From Panulirus ornatus (lineage: Eukaryota; Arthropoda; Malacostraca; Decapoda; Palinuridae), in NCBI RefSeq assembly GCF_036320965.1, contig NC_092226.1, positions 20,995,502 to 21,059,501 of the forward strand: a stretch of DNA of 64,000 nucleotides, in the 5' to 3' direction. The notes under the pieces were generated by a model. It did not search any database. It worked only from the letters and a program-made list of their open reading frames with translations, and was not told the origin of the DNA. The position numbers and the translations under genes are program-made. Shown here piece after piece: positions 54,901-57,144 of the stretch; position 1 is the stretch's first letter, and every line of letters begins with the position of its first letter.

Positions 54901-57014
54901 TCATGGTTAAACAATGCAACATAACTGCTTGATTGGGCTACAAAAACAAGTGTTAAAATAATTTTCAAGACACATTCTAAGGAGCAATTTAGTACAATTT
55001 GGAATGGAGGTAAACTGGCCCACTCACCTTGACTCCCTTGGAAATGATCAAAGAAACTCACAAACACTCAGACATCTATACATGTGCAGAGAAAAATCCT
55101 TATCTTTTACTTCTGGTGTACAAATTTCTTCTTAAAATATGGTTAATTTTTATCTATTCATGATTCTATTATACCCTCTTCATACTCCAGTAAAAACATC
55201 ATCAGCCTTGCCTAATCCATGAATCAAGTTCCTTACATAATGAAGTGTATTATTCCTTAGAAAAATCTCTCTTTGAAATGATTAGAGGATCATTTAGCCT
55301 ATATAAAGCAAAGTAATTTTCAGATGAGGTTTTGCCAGCAGAAAAGGCCAACTTCTACTTAAGCCGATTCAGCCTAAACCAATATCAAATACTGCATTCC
55401 TCTTTTATGGAAGGTTCCATTTACAAAGATCATATTAAAAACTTGTATGTTCAGTCATAAATACATACCATACGAGTACATTATTTATTGATACTATGCA
55501 TTTATTTCTCTGGGAATGCTCGGGGAGTGAGTAATGTTGCTGTCTCTCTGAGCACAAGCTCAAGAAGGCTCATGCCACACATGACAGAGAATATATTTTT
55601 ATCTATTATACTTTGTTGCTGTCTCCAGCGTTAGCGAGGTAACGCAAGGAAACAGATGAAAGAATGGCCCAACCCACCTACATACACATGTATATACATA
55701 CACATCCACACACAGCACATATACATACTGCCTCAACGTATACATATATATACACACAGACATTTACATATATTATCCCTGGGGATAGGGGATTAAGAAT
55801 ATGTCCCACGTATTCCCTGCGTGTCGTAGAAGGCGACTAAAAGGGGAGGGAGCAGGGGGCTGGAAATCCTCCCCTCTCGTTTTTTTTTTTTAATTTTCCA
55901 AAAGAAAGAACAGGGGGGCCAGGTGAGGATATTCCAAAAAAGGCCCAGTCCTCTGTTCTTAACGCTACCTCGCTAACGCGGGAAATGGCGAATAGTTTAA
56001 AAGAAAAGAAAAAATATACATATATACACATGCACATAATTCATACTGTCTGCCCTAATTCATTCCCGTCGCCACCCCGCCACACATAAAATGAAAACCC
56101 CTCCCCCTACATGTGCGCGAGATAGCGCTAGGAAAAGACAACAAAGGCCACATTCGTACACACAGTCTCTAGCTGTCATGTATAATGCACCGAAACCACA
56201 TAGTGTTTAACTATTCCTAACTAGCCTAGTTAACTTTGGGTGTGGCCACCCCAAAAAATATTTTGGGCAAGGCCTATACTAAAAAATGCTTAACTAATCC
56301 AATCTGGCAGTTTCATTTTAGGGAGGCATAGAGTGAGGCCTTCCACAAGTTTACTTTGTCAGCAGCCCTGAGTAGACACACTGCAGATGAAGTCTGATGA
56401 TTTTGCATATGCCATGTAAGGTTTGGGATGATTTTGCATGTGCCATTCTGATCTACATGCAGAATATGGCTAAGGTAGGAATGAACATAGAAACATAAAA
56501 GCACTAAAAAGCATACAAATAATTCAAATAATTTTTCAATAAATTTGCAGGACTCAGTCAAGATGGGGTGATCTACAATTTGTTCTTCAATGACTGATAA
56601 TTCCTTTTTATAATCATCACATGCAGAAATTGCCACACCAATTTTGATTTCACATCCATCAAACCGTATAAAATTTGGTACACACCAAAACAATGGCAAG
56701 AATTCTTTTTACACAGATGAGATAATGGGAATTATGCCTCCAGTAAAGAACACTAATAAAACAAAAGTTACTTACCTCCTTCGTCCATGTCTAGGGTTAA
56801 TATGTCTGAGGCGTTGACTTCTACGAAGGCCCGGACCAGAGGAGGAAGTGGCTGCAGATGAAGAGGCACCTGGCCCAGCAGAAGTGTCCTGAGTAATCAC
56901 ATCCCACATATCAAATGGTTCCATCTCTGTGTCACTGGAACTGTCACTGTCCGAGACTCTTGTTCGGTCAAGCTCCTCAATAAAGCCACTGTTACATCGT
57001 GGACATACATAGTC
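11673..57014 (-). CDS. RNF126: RNF126/RNF115-type RING-H2 E3 ubiquitin ligase, five exons, 5' end missing
   Basis: Spliced gene read from five exons: 57014-56776, 34269-33950, 22070-21955, 21551-21442 and 11817-11673. All four junctions keep phase (2, 1, 0, 2) and have AG acceptors and GT donors. Product order: second half of an N-terminal zinc ribbon (CPRC), an acidic/serine stretch, a conserved central block ([16 protein letters not shown]), a RING-H2 domain, and a serine-rich tail ending in acidic residues. About 309 residues are visible; human family members have a little over 300. The family is cytosolic: the zinc finger binds ubiquitin or client proteins (with BAG6 in quality control) and the RING transfers ubiquitin from E2 enzymes. 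RNF126 and RNF115 are vertebrate paralogues, so the symbol marks the family only. The first coding exon was not found. Confidence 0.9.
12167..13857 (-). mobile_element. RTE-like LINE, 5'-truncated, with 10-bp target duplication
   Basis: The element is bounded by TGGTTATATT at 12157-12166 and again at 13858-13867, a clear 10-bp target-site duplication. The frame 13461-12688 (257 codons) covers [12 protein letters not shown] and most of the C-terminal domain; upstream RT codons are out of frame. The 3' UTR and tail end near 12167. It lies in the 3' flank/last-intron side of the host gene, on the same strand. Confidence 0.9.
13930..14700 (-). mobile_element. CR1-like LINE fragment, RT N-terminal region
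   Basis: The frame 14402-14106 reads [20 protein letters not shown] and [19 protein letters not shown], matching the canonical CR1/Jockey-group RT block (W+lanVvPIFKKGD...YRPVSLTSvvcKllEkiir). Flanking degenerate text adds a ...SVFTGK motif (about 14590) upstream and LFKAFDIQL-like text (about 14115) downstream. It is a different family from the dominant LINE and is heavily mutated. Confidence 0.65.
15233..15470 (+). mobile_element. LINE-end-derived short element (SINE-like), copy 2
   Basis: Complete structure: head 'tccctggggataggggaaaaa' at 15234, 'ggcgactaaaaggggaggg', 'aattttccaaaagaaggaac', 'aaaggctcagtcctctgtt', tail box 'actaccttgctaacgcggg' and 'aaatggcgaatagtatg', then an A-rich (AAAAT)n tail. 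Length is about 235 bp. It is non-coding. Confidence 0.85.
15599..16790 (+). mobile_element. Jockey-like LINE fragment, endonuclease end and RT start, degenerate
   Basis: The frame 15599-15838 ends [14 protein letters not shown], the EEP endonuclease GDFN motif. Further along are EVILVGMET (16213), frameshifted [12 protein letters not shown] text (16500), and near 16690 a reading like [11 protein letters not shown]...[12 protein letters not shown], the RT-0/1 region of Jockey-type elements. Reading needs many frame changes, so it is an old remnant. It abuts the start of an old RTE-like LINE. Confidence 0.6.
16790..19305 (+). mobile_element. RTE-like LINE, long but heavily decayed copy
   Basis: Text follows the consensus order from EEP (NLDVLAL near 16795, KLKVDGE near 16975, DLNAKVSN near 17128) through linker, RT motif 1 and the C-terminal domain to the 3' UTR near 19250. 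Many stops and indels are present. The RT core between about 18420 and 18445 is deleted (EHQIAED-type text jumps to NVNKSK/IRFSR text). It contains the hairpin at 18694-18754. The decay suggests one of the oldest copies here. Confidence 0.75.
18694..18754. repeat. Short perfect-arm hairpin inside LINE
   Basis: The arms GTAGTCTAAACAATATTACA...(27 nt, 18694-18720) and its reverse complement at 18728-18754 differ at one position; the 7-nt spacer is atgcctc. The normal LINE text here is the '[13 protein letters not shown]' coding region with no inverted copy, so the second arm is an added inverted duplication. Confidence 0.9.
19385..19585 (+). mobile_element. Older-type LINE 3' UTR fragment
   Basis: 'cttgctgaagtaggggatgg', 'gatgctgtttcctgtggggc' and 'ggaatggatgaagttaagc' plus a TATG-rich stretch up to 'gatgggccattc' give the older 3' UTR type. 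The terminal box is missing. Confidence 0.65.
19586..19800 (+). mobile_element. RTE-like LINE internal fragment
   Basis: The frame text [20 protein letters not shown] (about 19588-19650) matches the linker between endonuclease and RT ([20 protein letters not shown] in better copies). Degenerate codons corresponding to the [12 protein letters not shown] region follow. Both ends are truncated. Confidence 0.65.
19800..20585 (-). mobile_element. CR1-like LINE fragment, RT core and C-terminus
   Basis: Minus-strand text near 20590-20470 reads [24 protein letters not shown], a decayed form of the RT motif SGVPQGSVLGPLLF.IYINDLP. Downstream (20330-19810) are [19 protein letters not shown] and, further on, RNGINK-like text matching the CR1 C-terminal region (vINEWNKLP). 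There are many stops. The 237-bp frame 20606-20370 is a shifted reading of it. Confidence 0.65.
20585..20660 (+). mobile_element. RTE-like LINE, small RT fragment
   Basis: 'aacagggatgtgtgatgtc' and 'accatggctgtttac' encode the [10 protein letters not shown] motif of the dominant LINE, followed by about 45 bp of degraded RT. A minus-strand fragment follows immediately. Confidence 0.55.
20663..21215 (-). mobile_element. RTE-like LINE, C-terminal domain and start of 3' UTR
   Basis: On the minus strand the text runs from [13 protein letters not shown] codons near 21165 through [26 protein letters not shown] and ERIDK to the 3' UTR ending near 20663. It is truncated at both ends and degenerate. 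Confidence 0.7.
21442..21551 (-). CDS. RNF126: RNF126-like gene: RING-H2 exon, last part
   Basis: The acceptor cttttcag precedes CAT GGA ACT, giving [15 protein letters not shown]. This supplies the last CxxC of the RING-H2 domain and follows directly on IIPWLEL from the previous exon. A serine-rich stretch ([16 protein letters not shown]) ends at AG|gtgagc (phase 2). The exon is 110 bp. The intron between the two RING exons is only 403 bp and contains no recognisable mobile element, unlike the other introns. Confidence 0.93.
21955..22070 (-). CDS. RNF126: RNF126-like gene: RING-H2 exon, first part
   Basis: The acceptor ttttag is followed by AT, which joins the preceding G to make an aspartate codon; the text then reads [12 protein letters not shown]. 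It carries RING ligands CSVC, then C-E-H, F-H and N-D-C, and ends IIPWLEL at CTT|gtaagt (phase 0). The exon is 116 bp. Cysteine and histidine spacing fits RING-H2 (C3H2C3), so zinc and E2 binding look intact. Plus-strand sequence just beyond the acceptor (22071-22165) reappears at about 23739-23812, so this exon edge lies next to a local intronic duplication. Confidence 0.93.
22071..22165. repeat. Intron segment X, first copy of a local duplication
   Basis: 'ctaaaaagaaaaatcaaata' and 'gaaacaaaactgacttacta' next to the RING exon reappear as 'cctaaaaaggaaaattatat' and 'gaaacaaaactgatttgcta' at about 23739-23812. An old LINE (22170-23512) now separates this copy from the rest of its unit. Confidence 0.6.
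22170..23512 (+). mobile_element. RTE-like LINE, 5'-truncated, decayed
   Basis: It starts at [20 protein letters not shown] (RT), keeps [15 protein letters not shown] motif A and [13 protein letters not shown] motif C, then the C-terminal domain ([20 protein letters not shown], 22984-23187 frame) and a short 3' UTR ending in an AAATAAA-type tail. Frameshifts are frequent. Confidence 0.75.
23513..24033. repeat. Diverged direct duplication of intron sequence (two units)
   Basis: Unit Y1 (23513-23738) and unit Y2 (about 23813-24033) share 'caatgtttactaaaggattacc'/'caatgtttactgcatgatgacc', 'caagatgaaaa', 'atcaatgaaaacaccacaac'/'atcattgaaaacagcaaaac' and 'ttaaccccatcccttgc'/'ttaaccccttcccttac'. 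Segment X' (23739-23812) sits between them. The original arrangement appears to have been (X-Y)(X-Y), with a unit of about 300 bp. Confidence 0.75.
24036..26027 (-). mobile_element. RTE-like LINE, young 3'UTR-deleted subfamily, near-intact RT ORF
   Basis: It lacks the 5' third but is otherwise clean. The poly(A) tail reads as T's at 24036-24052, and the terminal box 'ctcccgcgtttgcgagg' and the shortened 3' UTR ('ctacacagctttccatgg') are present. ACTTTTGTGTAT occurs at 24024-24035 and again at 26149-26160, a 12-bp target duplication if the palindrome's left arm is counted as part of the insertion. The 602-codon frame inside is annotated separately. Confidence 0.9.
24228..26036 (-). pseudogene. 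LINE reverse transcriptase ORF, 602 codons, 5'-truncated
   Basis: Longest clean RT frame of the young subfamily. Order: linker ([19 protein letters not shown]), [14 protein letters not shown] block 1 ([20 protein letters not shown]), [38 protein letters not shown], motif [35 protein letters not shown], motif C FADD ([12 protein letters not shown]), then the C-terminal domain with [11 protein letters not shown] and [11 protein letters not shown]. The endonuclease is absent, so the copy is not autonomous. It ends DVVYRG-stop, where other copies read on [11 protein letters not shown]. The first codons come from non-LINE flank. Confidence 0.85.
26028..26277. repeat. Near-perfect palindrome, 123-bp arms, 4-nt centre
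   Basis: The left arm 26028-26150 and right arm 26155-26277 are reverse complements with three visible mismatches; the centre is TTTT. The left arm begins exactly where the minus-strand LINE stops. The centre overlaps the ACTTTTGTGTAT sequence that also flanks the other end of that LINE. It has no coding content. Confidence 0.93.
26290..27083 (+). mobile_element. RTE-like LINE with endonuclease joined directly to the 3' tail
   Basis: Endonuclease text (KLKVDGEKW at 26318, [25 protein letters not shown] near 26458, [10 protein letters not shown] near 26742) continues into the 26822-27073 frame ([27 protein letters not shown]). It then jumps at about 27000 to 'ttgggccatgcctcgtctg', the LINE's 3' end, with the terminal box and (AAAT)n tail. 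The whole RT, C-terminal domain and most of the 3' UTR are missing. It retains the SDH catalytic box but has stops and frameshifts. Confidence 0.8.
27085..27304 (-). mobile_element. LINE-end-derived short element (SINE-like), copy 3
   Basis: Reverse orientation: tail box remnant 'cgccacttccagcattaag', 'ggccccttctctctgtccc', 'ctccctccccttttagtcacc', and head 'tattctttctcccctatcccctggg' ending at 27304. It lies directly after the tail of the plus-strand LINE and before the tail of the long minus-strand LINE. Confidence 0.8.
28289..30127 (-). pseudogene. LINE endonuclease end and reverse transcriptase ORF, 612 codons
   Basis: It starts at [19 protein letters not shown] and contains the endonuclease SDH box ([13 protein letters not shown]), the basic linker ([20 protein letters not shown]), RT motifs [12 protein letters not shown], [15 protein letters not shown], and motif C changed from LLFADD to LLFGDD. 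It ends at a TAG in ILGA-stop-KNVW; the C-terminal domain follows in other frames (28142-27828). Losing the alanine before DD and gaining the stop argue that it is inactive. Confidence 0.85.
30179..30776 (-). pseudogene. LINE endonuclease (EEP) domain, frameshifted
   Basis: The frames 30776-30372 and 30442-30179 together cover the N-terminal EEP nuclease: [64 protein letters not shown], then [18 protein letters not shown]. An indel near 30400 separates the two frames. EEP nucleases nick target DNA to start target-primed reverse transcription. The catalytic SDH motif is encoded further on, in the 30127-28289 frame. Confidence 0.85.
30979..33395 (+). mobile_element. RTE-like LINE, 5'-truncated in the linker
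   Basis: It starts at [22 protein letters not shown] text. The frames 31037-31837 (linker and RT block 1), 31892-32461 (RT core, with LLFGDD as in copy A) and 32468-32938 (C-terminal domain) are split by an extra base near 31836, a frame change near 31890 and the same TAG (ILGA-stop-KNVW) at 32459 as copy A. Full younger-type 3' UTR and an (AAAT)n tail end at 33395. Confidence 0.9.
33396..33949. other. Intron sequence without recognisable feature
   Basis: AT-rich sequence sits between the LINE tail and the donor of the central exon. No ORF, repeat landmark or RNA-gene signal was seen. Confidence 0.5.
33950..34269 (-). CDS. RNF126: RNF126-like gene: central conserved exon
   Basis: The acceptor ctttcag is followed by one base that completes the AG of the previous exon, then [20 protein letters not shown]. 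The diagnostic block [19 protein letters not shown] and GTGPPP follow, matching the region just before the RING in human RNF126/RNF115. The exon ends ITKEQC plus one base at TGTG|gtaagc (phase 1). It is 320 bp with no internal stop. The central block is among the most conserved parts of the family outside the RING. The flanking introns are about 22.5 kb upstream and 11.9 kb downstream, both filled with retrotransposons. Confidence 0.92.
34270..35096. other. Intron sequence without recognisable feature
   Basis: This is the start of the 22.5-kb intron upstream (in gene sense) of the central exon. It is AT-rich and apparently unique. The small open frames at 34489-34674 and 34598-34795 have no domain or splice support. 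Confidence 0.5.
36373..37419 (-). pseudogene. LINE linker and RT core, frameshifted
   Basis: The frame 37419-36871 holds [40 protein letters not shown] and [18 protein letters not shown]. The frame 36938-36705 holds [20 protein letters not shown] and [11 protein letters not shown]. The frame 36783-36373 holds [28 protein letters not shown] and [13 protein letters not shown]. Two single-base changes near 36900 and 36745 break the chain. Motif C lies in the next fragment (36345-36118, [12 protein letters not shown]). Confidence 0.8.
37453..38286 (-). pseudogene. LINE endonuclease (EEP) ORF, 277 codons
   Basis: It contains [75 protein letters not shown] (with a small internal duplication of KKRGL), [18 protein letters not shown], and the catalytic box as SDDYLVE instead of SDHYLVE. 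The lost histidine in the SDH motif should abolish nicking. It ends in the linker at KEKREAFG, where a stop replaces the next codons. Confidence 0.85.
38729..38773. repeat. Poly(A) tract of about 45 nt
   Basis: A pure A run follows 'gatggtaat' and precedes 'gcctgtcaggg'. No LINE or SINE text adjoins it, so it may be the tail of an unrecognised plus-strand retroposed sequence or a simple repeat. Confidence 0.9.
39240..39860 (+). repeat. Unclassified interspersed repeat with internal minisatellite, copy 1
   Basis: Landmarks in order: 'actccctcaagggggtggc', 'actccataactggtgaag', 'ccttagcaggcctctggcag', a run of about 25-bp units such as 'aatgttcctaccaacttct' and 'aatgttcctacctactact' (39405-39510), 'gtgtgagttaaaagtttg', 'aatatacctcccagttcag' and 'gactgcctgccaactactacc'. 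The same landmarks recur inverted at 44930-45560. The 111-codon frame at 39248-39583 lies in it but shows no domain. Confidence 0.7.
40195..40333 (+). mobile_element. tRNA-derived SINE, copy 1
   Basis: The internal polymerase III B-box GGTTCAAATCC is at 40255-40265, followed by 'cagtcaacccagctgttcatc' near 40288 and 'aaaatggacacctgg' near 40320. This arrangement is typical of decapod tRNA-derived SINEs (recalled, not checked). The A-box is not clear and there is no complete tRNA fold, so it is not a tRNA gene. Confidence 0.65.
40334..40798 (+). mobile_element. RTE-like LINE fragment, truncated at both ends
   Basis: It starts at [21 protein letters not shown] and runs through [15 protein letters not shown] and [22 protein letters not shown] text to ERMSEERLT, where it stops abruptly; frames 40278-40571 and 40590-40865. 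An in-frame stop (TTATAG) interrupts it at 40569. The 3' UTR is absent, which is unusual for target-primed insertion. Confidence 0.8.
40799..44929. other. Intron sequence, mostly unique
   Basis: AT-rich intron holding no recognised gene. It contains a tandem duplication at 42312-42475, two splice-bounded open segments at 41230-41336 and 44388-44417, and a helix-turn-helix-like reading near 44030. Other open frames here (41698-42009, 43409-43693) show no domain. Confidence 0.45.
42312..42480. repeat. Tandem duplication, 87-bp period
   Basis: 'catgctatgagatgactg' with 'taaagccaaaatggtagcc' (42312) recurs as 'catggaatgagaagacca' with 'taaagccaaaatgatagcc' (42399). Both are followed by 'acaaaa.ttccct.gcagtg' and an AATAAT-rich end. 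Two diverged units. Confidence 0.8.
44930..45560 (-). repeat. Unclassified interspersed repeat with internal minisatellite, copy 2 (inverted)
   Basis: The reverse complement shows 'ctacctcaaggggtgacc', 'ccctccataactaatgaa', 'cttaacaggccacaggcag', the minisatellite 'aatgttcctgtctactact' and 'gctcctacctactgttcc' (45265-45425), 'gtgtgagttaagtgttat' and 'aatatacctccctggtc'. These are the same landmarks in the same order as 39240-39860, so the two copies face each other about 5 kb apart. Confidence 0.7.
46000..46340. repeat. Diverged duplicate of the 44.2-44.55 kb segment
   Basis: On the minus strand both loci share 'atttttccc.tggt.aa', a T-rich stretch, then 'tgtttgg..gggagacc', '.cctgg.gaga', and further on 'ttgtaccaac'/'ttgcaccagc'. 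The similarity is patchy but collinear over about 300 bp. Confidence 0.45.
46318..46455 (+). mobile_element. LINE-end-derived short element, 5'-truncated
   Basis: It starts at 'aatcctcctctttagttc', then 'acttttccaaaagaaggaac', 'ctctaaggctcagccctctg', a degraded tail box 'cactaactagctaatgttgg' and 'aaatggcaaatatgta'. The head is absent. Confidence 0.75.
46530..47110. repeat. Diverged direct repeat, about 350-bp period
   Basis: 'ttaagatattccag' with 'gggagactgacccaggg' and 'ggtgaaataattttcttc' (about 46530-46600) recur as 'ttttgatattcaag' with 'ggtagaccaatctggtg' and 'tgtgaaataatttcattt' (about 46890-46965). Both then have 'catttcat.tcaaa..ttgtt' and 'ggctc.ttt'. Two units, no coding content. 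Confidence 0.65.
47178..48712 (+). mobile_element. RTE-like LINE, older 3'UTR type, split by a short-element insertion
   Basis: It starts at [13 protein letters not shown] RT text (47183), with LLFADD reduced near 47275-47290. The C-terminal domain follows in frames 47552-47842 and 47769-48056 ([39 protein letters not shown]), then the older 3' UTR (48140-48354). The end continues at 48590-48712 after the inserted short element. Confidence 0.85.
48355..48589 (+). mobile_element. LINE-end-derived short element (SINE-like) with 11-bp target duplication
   Basis: ATGTGCATATG at 48344-48354 is repeated at 48590-48600. Between them lies a 235-bp unit: a head variant 'ctcaggggataagga', 'gtgtcgtagaaggtgactaa', 'aattttccaaaagaggaac', 'aaaggctcagtcctctg', 'cactacctcactaatgc' and 'aaaatggcaaatagcatg' plus a short A tail. 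It is inserted in the 3' UTR of an older LINE, which proves its independent mobility. Confidence 0.93.
48711..48953 (+). mobile_element. LINE-end-derived short element (SINE-like), full copy
   Basis: Head 'tccctagggataggggagaa', 'gtgtcgtagaaggcaactaa', a T tract near 48812-48830, 'aactttccaagagaaggaat', 'tcagaggcccagtcctctg', tail box 'cgctaccttgctaatgcggg' and 'aaatggcgaatagtttg' with an A-rich tail. It follows directly on the end of the older LINE. Confidence 0.88.
48954..48988. repeat. (AAT)n microsatellite
   Basis: About 11 AAT units extend the A-rich tail of the preceding short element. Confidence 0.95.
48990..49137 (-). mobile_element. RTE-like LINE 3' tail fragment
   Basis: 'gtcgctgtctcctgcgttcg', 'aggtagtgcaaggaaacag' and 'cccaacccaactacatacac' form the reverse of the LINE 3' end, stopping at 'cctatacatttcaa' where a plus-strand LINE begins. 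Confidence 0.75.
49138..50195 (+). mobile_element. RTE-like LINE, C-terminal domain and full 3' UTR
   Basis: It starts at [20 protein letters not shown]. The frames 49236-49517 and 49495-49785 give a nearly complete C-terminal domain, including [20 protein letters not shown] and the full end [15 protein letters not shown]. A clean younger-type 3' UTR, terminal box 'gcgctacctcggtaacgcggg' and tail follow. A 2-bp loss near 49505 splits the frames. Confidence 0.88.
50205..50287 (-). mobile_element. RTE-like LINE 3' UTR fragment
   Basis: 'acatttcaacatatacataca' and 'acttgctgcctttattcattc' form the reverse of the mid 3' UTR. It is a short scrap between two plus-strand LINE pieces. Confidence 0.55.
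50288..51041 (+). mobile_element. RTE-like LINE, RT core fragment, truncated at both ends
   Basis: It starts at [20 protein letters not shown] and continues [35 protein letters not shown] and [14 protein letters not shown] text to [13 protein letters not shown], then stops at 51041. There is no C-terminal domain or 3' UTR. Several frameshifts are present. Confidence 0.75.
51042..52165. other. Intron sequence without recognisable feature
   Basis: AT-rich intron between a truncated LINE and the Tigger remnant. No ORF with a recognisable domain and no repeat landmark were seen. Confidence 0.45.
52200..52930 (-). pseudogene. Tigger transposase N-terminus (CENP-B-type HTH), degenerate
   Basis: The reading starts near [20 protein letters not shown] at 52930, then [65 protein letters not shown] and LLTIQAKA, and further on [24 protein letters not shown] text in another frame. 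These match the first HTH, CENP-B HTH and following segment of Tigger transposases. A 63-bp in-frame tandem duplication repeats [19 protein letters not shown]. Stops and frameshifts follow. Confidence 0.75.
52519..52644. repeat. 63-bp tandem duplication inside the Tigger remnant
   Basis: 52519-52581 and 52582-52644 differ at two positions only (gatcGtc/gatcAtc and tgtGgctgg/tgtAgctgg). The 21-codon unit keeps the transposase frame. Confidence 0.95.
53340..54110 (-). mobile_element. CR1-like LINE fragment, endonuclease end and linker
   Basis: Minus-strand text includes GKSDHVIC (endonuclease SDH motif, near 53890), then [19 protein letters not shown] (near 53590) and [20 protein letters not shown] (near 53450). 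The last is the linker before the RT in CR1-group elements (...l.dsdGrvvtddkem.eiLN). Many stops are present. Confidence 0.6.
54111..54589. other. Intron sequence, no assigned feature
   Basis: Continuation beyond the CR1-like fragment. The text may be an extension of it but no motif could be matched. Short frames (54330-54124, 54298-54492) show no domain. Confidence 0.35.
54590..54810 (+). mobile_element. Very old RTE-like LINE 3' UTR fragment
   Basis: 'gtgaatgggctgaatcagggc' and 'tctttggggctcagctttgg' with 'tactactttgctaaagcatg' follow the order of the LINE 3' UTR (AVNGLNQGM end, 'gtctggggtaaaccatgg', older tail block) at low similarity. Confidence 0.45.
54811..55589. other. Intron sequence without recognisable feature
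   Basis: AT-rich; no ORF or repeat landmark could be supported. Confidence 0.45.
55590..56210 (-). mobile_element. RTE-like LINE 3' UTR, split by a short-element insertion
   Basis: The tail and terminal box ('gctgtctccagcgttagcgag', 55620) run to 55773. The 3' UTR resumes at 56017 ('acatatatacacatgcacat', 'atagcgctaggaaaagacaac') and ends near 56210. It is 5'-truncated within the 3' UTR, so no coding sequence is present. Confidence 0.8.
55774..56016 (+). mobile_element. LINE-end-derived short element (SINE-like), nested
   Basis: Head 'tatccctggggataggggatt', 'gtgtcgtagaaggcgactaa', 'aattttccaaaagaaagaac', 'aaggcccagtcctctgttc', tail box 'cgctacctcgctaacgcggg' and 'aaatggcgaatagtttaaa'. TACATATAT at 55765-55773 recurs at 56017-56025 as the target duplication. 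It sits inside an opposite-strand LINE 3' UTR. Confidence 0.85.
56211..56775. other. Intron sequence next to the zinc-finger exon
   Basis: A 128-codon open frame (56699-56313, minus) crosses it without a recognisable domain. A small direct repeat, 'gattttgcatatgccat'/'gattttgcatgtgccat', is at about 56399 and 56431. I do not call a gene here. Confidence 0.4.
56776..57014 (-). CDS. RNF126: RNF126-like gene: zinc-ribbon second half and acidic/serine region exon
   Basis: The acceptor ttacag directly precedes GAC TAT GTA, giving [15 protein letters not shown]. This is the C-terminal half of the family's N-terminal zinc finger, including its second CxxC. A serine/aspartate-rich stretch follows, then an alanine/serine stretch, then a basic end HGRRR. 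The donor is AG|gtaagt (phase 2), which takes one base from the 34269 exon to complete an arginine codon. The exon is 239 bp and starts in phase 0. The partner CxxC should be in the missing upstream exon. The reading frame stays open upstream through the acceptor, so the exon border rests on the polypyrimidine tract plus AG. Confidence 0.9.
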
Positions 57015-57144
57015 CTGTAATAAAAAAAAGCAAAACATTACTACATCTATGTTCACACTGACTCGCTGGATATTATGTGCATTAGTCTGCACCAGGGACA
57101 GAAAAAACTTCATATTTCTGTGAACATAAATGAGAATACAAATA

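Noticed and set aside
56313..56699. 128-codon minus-strand frame next to the zinc-finger exon
   Set aside because: No recognisable domain, not in frame with the exon, and no acceptable splice signals linking it.
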